Source: Megamerina dolium
Lineage: Eukaryota; Arthropoda; Insecta; Diptera; Megamerinidae
Reading direction: 5' to 3'
Assembly (NCBI GenBank): GCA_963854835.1
Contig: OY978525.1
Coordinates: forward strand, 24,265,253 to 24,329,252
DNA length: 64,000 nt
Shown: in pieces, positions 61,401 to 64,000 of the stretch
Numbering within the stretch: position 1 is the first letter of the stretch
How the letters are laid out: every line of letters begins with the position of its first letter
The notes under the pieces: generated by a model
The model's database searches: none
The model's input: only the letters and a program-made list of their open reading frames with translations
Told to the model about the DNA's origin: nothing
Made by a program: the position numbers and the translations under genes

Positions 61401-63237
61401 GTTTGGGAAGGCCAATTGTAGTTTATTGATTTTATTTTAAATTTGTATAGTTTTTGACAAAATCCTAATGACTGCACAATTAATCATAGTCACATTTATA
61501 ATTAAATAATATTTTAACTTTAATATTGGCTATACATATGTAATTCAATAGAATAATAAAATATATGAAATAAGTACCTTTGCAATAAATATTCTTATCT
61601 GGACCTTCGCAGCAAAGTATAGAATCTAATCCTTTAGAACAGTTGCCACATTTGAAGCATTCCTTGTGCCATTGCTATCGAATGGAATGGTAATGAATGA
61701 ATTAGTTTTGTGTGTGTGTGTGTTTTTTTTATGTTGTTTTCGTTTGTTAGCTTCAATGCCTTAATAATTAAAACACAATGAATTTGATACTTGTGCAAAA
61801 AATAAAATAAAATGCAATTTACATACAAATACTCAATAGTTAGCTATATTCGAGTGAAAAAAAATGTGCATCTACTATAATGATAATTTTAATAAAATTT
61901 TCATAATCAAGCATAGTACTGTACATGTTTATTGATTATGATTTTTTTAGGAGAGCCACTTTAAGAAGTAAGGGAGGTAAGGGGTGAGACTGTTTCGATG
62001 AAACGTTGAAGATTAAAAAATAATGAGAATCGGTCATATATTTTACCTCTCTACGGGTAACCTCTGCAAAGCTGTAGATTTATTTACACATTTTACTCCA
62101 AAATTTAACAAATCTTTGACCTAGATATGAGACCATTTACCTCACCCCATCTCTACAATTTCTTGGTCCCCAATTTTTTTACGAAATCTCACAATACAGC
62201 CCTGATTCGTGATTAAAATCGAAAAATCACTCACTATTGCATGCCCAGTATATGTATATACATAATTCCTGCTTGATTTCGATTTGCTTAAAAATGGAGA
62301 CTGTTTAAATTTTAGTACTTTTACATAATTGCAATTAATTTTCAATCAACCGTCATTGTTTCTAATGTCAAATTCAAATTTCAATTAATAATCAACAAAC
62401 ATGTTGCTAGTTACATGTTGCTAGTTACATGCTGCTAGTGAAGTATAAAGTTTCATGTATTTTTCACAACATTGAATATTGTTTAAAATTTGACAGCAAA
62501 TTTTATATGAAACCGAAACAAAGTACTATGCTTAATTAAATATTCTATGTATTAAAATATTAAGTAAAATTTTCTTTTCTAATGTTTGTGATATATAAAA
62601 TGTATCATATATGCATACAGGGTTAGACATATACATATTGTATACAAAAACAAAGAAATAGGTTTTTAAATACTGACACAAAACATATACATACTACTCT
62701 ATAACCACAAGCCATTAAATAATTATATACATTTCCAATAATTACAAAAAGAGATTATTGAAAAAACAAAAAAAAAAAAAACTCAAATTTCAATAGACAT
62801 CAAATCAGATTAATCAATATAACGAAAATTTGTTTCTTTTTAATATGACAATATATATATATTTTTTTTTATTATATACCTCTGCAATATATATTTTTAT
62901 CAGGACCATCACAATGCATTGTGGAATCCAATGTTCTATTACAAAGTAAGCATTTAAAACATCTTCTATGGTAGCCCTAACAATTTGCAAAGCAATAATT
63001 CTTAGCATAAAAAGCAAATATAAATGGATATTTACATACATATACTTACTATGTTGTAGTATATAGTAATGTATGAATGAATTTTATATATGCATTTTAC
63101 TTACTCTGCCTCTAGCCAACATTTGCTCAGCGGCATATACATAACCACCGCATCTTGGGCAACCTTGACCTTCTGGTGCTCTGGCAATAACACGTGGTTC
63201 TAAACGAGCACCATTACGAACACCTTCAATATCATCA
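58182..63237 (-). CDS. Multi-LIM muscle protein, Mlp84B / Mlp60A-long type (5' end outside window)
   Basis: Constitutive exons: 63237-63105, 59214-58918, 58839-58519, 58452-58182 (stop 58184-58182). Alternatives between the first two: 62976-62880 or 61674-61578, then 60927-60843 or 60662-60566. All phases match (0, 1, 2, 2, 2). Each LIM has C-x2-C ... H-x2-C-x2-C-x2-C ... C-x2-C with a Gly-rich GPKGYGFG-type tail: LIM2 GCPRCGGYVYAAEQMLARGR, LIM3 GCPRCGGVVFAAELVLSKGR, LIM4 GCPRCGGAVFAAEQQLSKSR, LIM5 GCPRCGFAVFAAEQMISKSR. Sequence and order match Drosophila Mlp84B; LIM1 lies beyond 64000. Such proteins sit at the Z-disc and nucleus of muscle and bind alpha-actinin/zyxin partners. Neighbouring genes are Muller-C genes in Drosophila, which would favour the paralogue Mlp60A (long form). 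I cannot settle this here. Confidence 0.9.
58519..58839 (-). CDS. Mlp exon, LIM4
   Basis: From EEQISLNRPFSSPNTTSIKA to HSPTLVSTDGQSTIK; 321 nt, phase 2 at both ends, so it is a skippable unit that keeps frame. Confidence 0.93.
58918..59214 (-). CDS. Mlp exon, LIM3
   Basis: From DAAPRTAIADVEKIRARPGE to ACGSGFLQTDGL; 297 nt, phase 2 at both ends, also skippable in frame. Ligands CPRC, HRKCFKCRDC, CKTC. Confidence 0.93.
59215..60565. other. Mlp intron, nothing recognised
   Basis: AT-rich, 1.35 kb; no repeats of the families above. Confidence 0.5.
60566..60662 (-). CDS. Mlp alternative exon 3a (second half of LIM2, divergent)
   Basis: Encodes CYAQRFGTRGYGHVGISS, then IGLMSDIKDVEWQR. Acceptor TTGTCAG, phase 1 in; donor CAAAG|GTAGCT, phase 2 out. 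Length 97 nt versus 85 for its partner 3b. If the donor is not used, the next codons read AGG TAG, a stop. Confidence 0.75.
60843..60927 (-). CDS. Mlp alternative exon 3b (second half of LIM2, canonical)
   Basis: Encodes CYAKKFGPKGYGFGQGGGTL then QSECIPNG, the usual Mlp84B-like tail of LIM2. Phase 1 in, phase 2 out; donor GTATGT. Confidence 0.88.
61578..61674 (-). CDS. Mlp alternative exon 2b (middle of LIM2, canonical)
   Basis: Encodes QWHKECFKCGNCSKGLDSIL then CCEGPDKNIYCK. 97 nt, phase 0 in, phase 1 out; donor GTACTT, acceptor GATAG. Confidence 0.88.
61675..62879. other. Mlp intron with dispersed-repeat remnants
   Basis: At about 61,960-62,160 it contains AGAATCGGTCATATATTTTA and CCTCTCTACGGGTAACC, members of the dispersed family noted at the window start. 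A short GTTGCTAGTTACAT triplet tandem lies at about 62,402-62,435. No coding sequence. Confidence 0.55.
62880..62976 (-). CDS. Mlp alternative exon 2a (middle of LIM2, divergent)
   Basis: Encodes GYHRRCFKCLLCNRTLDSTM then HCDGPDKNIYCR. Exactly 97 nt with the same phases as 2b; all zinc ligands kept (H-x2-C-x2-C-x2-C). Donor GTATAT, acceptor TGTTAG. Confidence 0.82.
63105..63237 (-). CDS. Mlp exon, first half of LIM2
   Basis: Encodes DDIEGVRNGARLEPRVIARA and PEGQGCPRCGGYVYAAEQML then ARGR. It is the first Mlp exon inside the window; phase 2 acceptor (GTTTCAG), phase 0 donor. Confidence 0.92.
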
Positions 63238-63444
63238 CTGAAACATATCAATTGAATATATACATAAATTATATACGAAAAAAATTATGTAGAATACTAG
63301 TAACTAAATTCAAATTAATTTGCCTATCTTTTGTTGTTAGCACAATTATGAAAATATCATGTTGACATATTCGTCTATGTAGTTATATAATATTTATAAT
63401 AAATGCAACTCTGTTGGATGGATTAAACAAATTATATACACATA

Positions 63445-63503
<59 letters not shown>

Positions 63504-64000
63504 TACAATACATAGAATATGTATGTATAAAATAATTTAGAATATTCTCGATACGTATGTTCATAGTGCTGATCATTTTATAGAAAAATTTAAATCATAT
63601 TGAAATTTTCTTATAAAAATAGCAATTGTTGTTCAAATTGCTTTTAGTTTAAATTTTGTACATATATATATATTTTCATATGTATGTATTGTATGTAGTT
63701 GGTTCATATATGTATCCACCCACAATATACATACATACTACTAACATCTGCAAATCGAATACTTAGTTTAAAAATAGCATTTCAACATTATATCTAGTAT
63801 GAATAAGTATATTAAGTGAGTAGAGTAAATGCAATTGATATAACCAAATTTTTAACCAAATGTCGTAGAAGAGAGAAAAACATTGTGATTTTTTTTATTT
63901 TTATTTTGAATTTCATTTCATTTTCTCTGATTTCTTCTTTTTTTCGGCTTCCTTTCTAAATGAACTATGAATTTACTAAGTTTTCATACACTGTCTGCCA
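63238..64000. other. Mlp intron, with a (TA)n microsatellite at 63441-63500
   Basis: AT-rich; the TA run is about 60 bp. LIM1 was sought and not found before the window end. Confidence 0.6.

Overview
The window is nuclear DNA of a higher fly. It is AT-rich, has short introns with GT-AG borders, and carries genes that read as Drosophila orthologues. The mobile-element content (a rosa-type DD41D mariner, other mariner relics, a tRNA-derived SINE, a PIF/Harbinger element and an RTE-type LINE) fits a tephritid fruit fly such as Bactrocera, Zeugodacus or Ceratitis. The species level is inference. Comparisons with Drosophila and human proteins are from memory; no search was run.

Layout: (1) 1524-27477, plus strand: most of Unc-89/obscurin, the giant Ig/FN3/kinase protein of the muscle M-band. 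I resolve 29 coding exons from the DH (RhoGEF) domain to the stop codon. They sum to an open frame of 4474 codons with every splice phase matching; the 5' end lies outside the window. A 7.1-kb intron inside the DH domain is packed with transposon remains. (2) 28603-34975: two fragments of one RTE-type LINE in opposite orientation, enclosing a divergent ACSF3-like acyl-CoA synthetase gene (31090-34268, plus) whose 3' end appears cut off by the right-hand LINE fragment. (3) 38449-43396, minus: p120-catenin (p120ctn), four coding exons, 870 aa, adherens-junction regulator. (4) 48187-54294, plus: Orcokinin, a neuropeptide gene with two shared 5' exons and two alternative 3' exons (orcokinin B at 51580-51815, orcokinin A at 53903-54294); a Harbinger element sits between them. 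(5) 58182-63237, minus: the 3' four-fifths of a five-LIM muscle protein (Mlp84B/Mlp60A-long type). Inside LIM domain 2 there are two pairs of apparently mutually exclusive exons.

Unc-89 and the Mlp protein both act in the sarcomere. p120ctn acts at cell junctions, and Orcokinin encodes secreted neuroendocrine/enteroendocrine peptides. There is no operon-like coupling; this is ordinary metazoan gene neighbourhood, possibly conserved on Muller element C.

Between genes the DNA is mostly mobile-element debris. The best-supported element boundaries are a SINE with a 14-bp target-site duplication (55635-56003), a Harbinger element with TAA duplications (52379-53558), and a TTAA-flanked inverted-repeat element (6655-7370) with a second inverted-repeat element nested in it (6934-7099). 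The most interesting items for follow-up are the duplicated LIM exons, the decayed and truncated ACSF3-like gene, the lineage-specific repeats in Unc-89 and the Orcokinin splice design.
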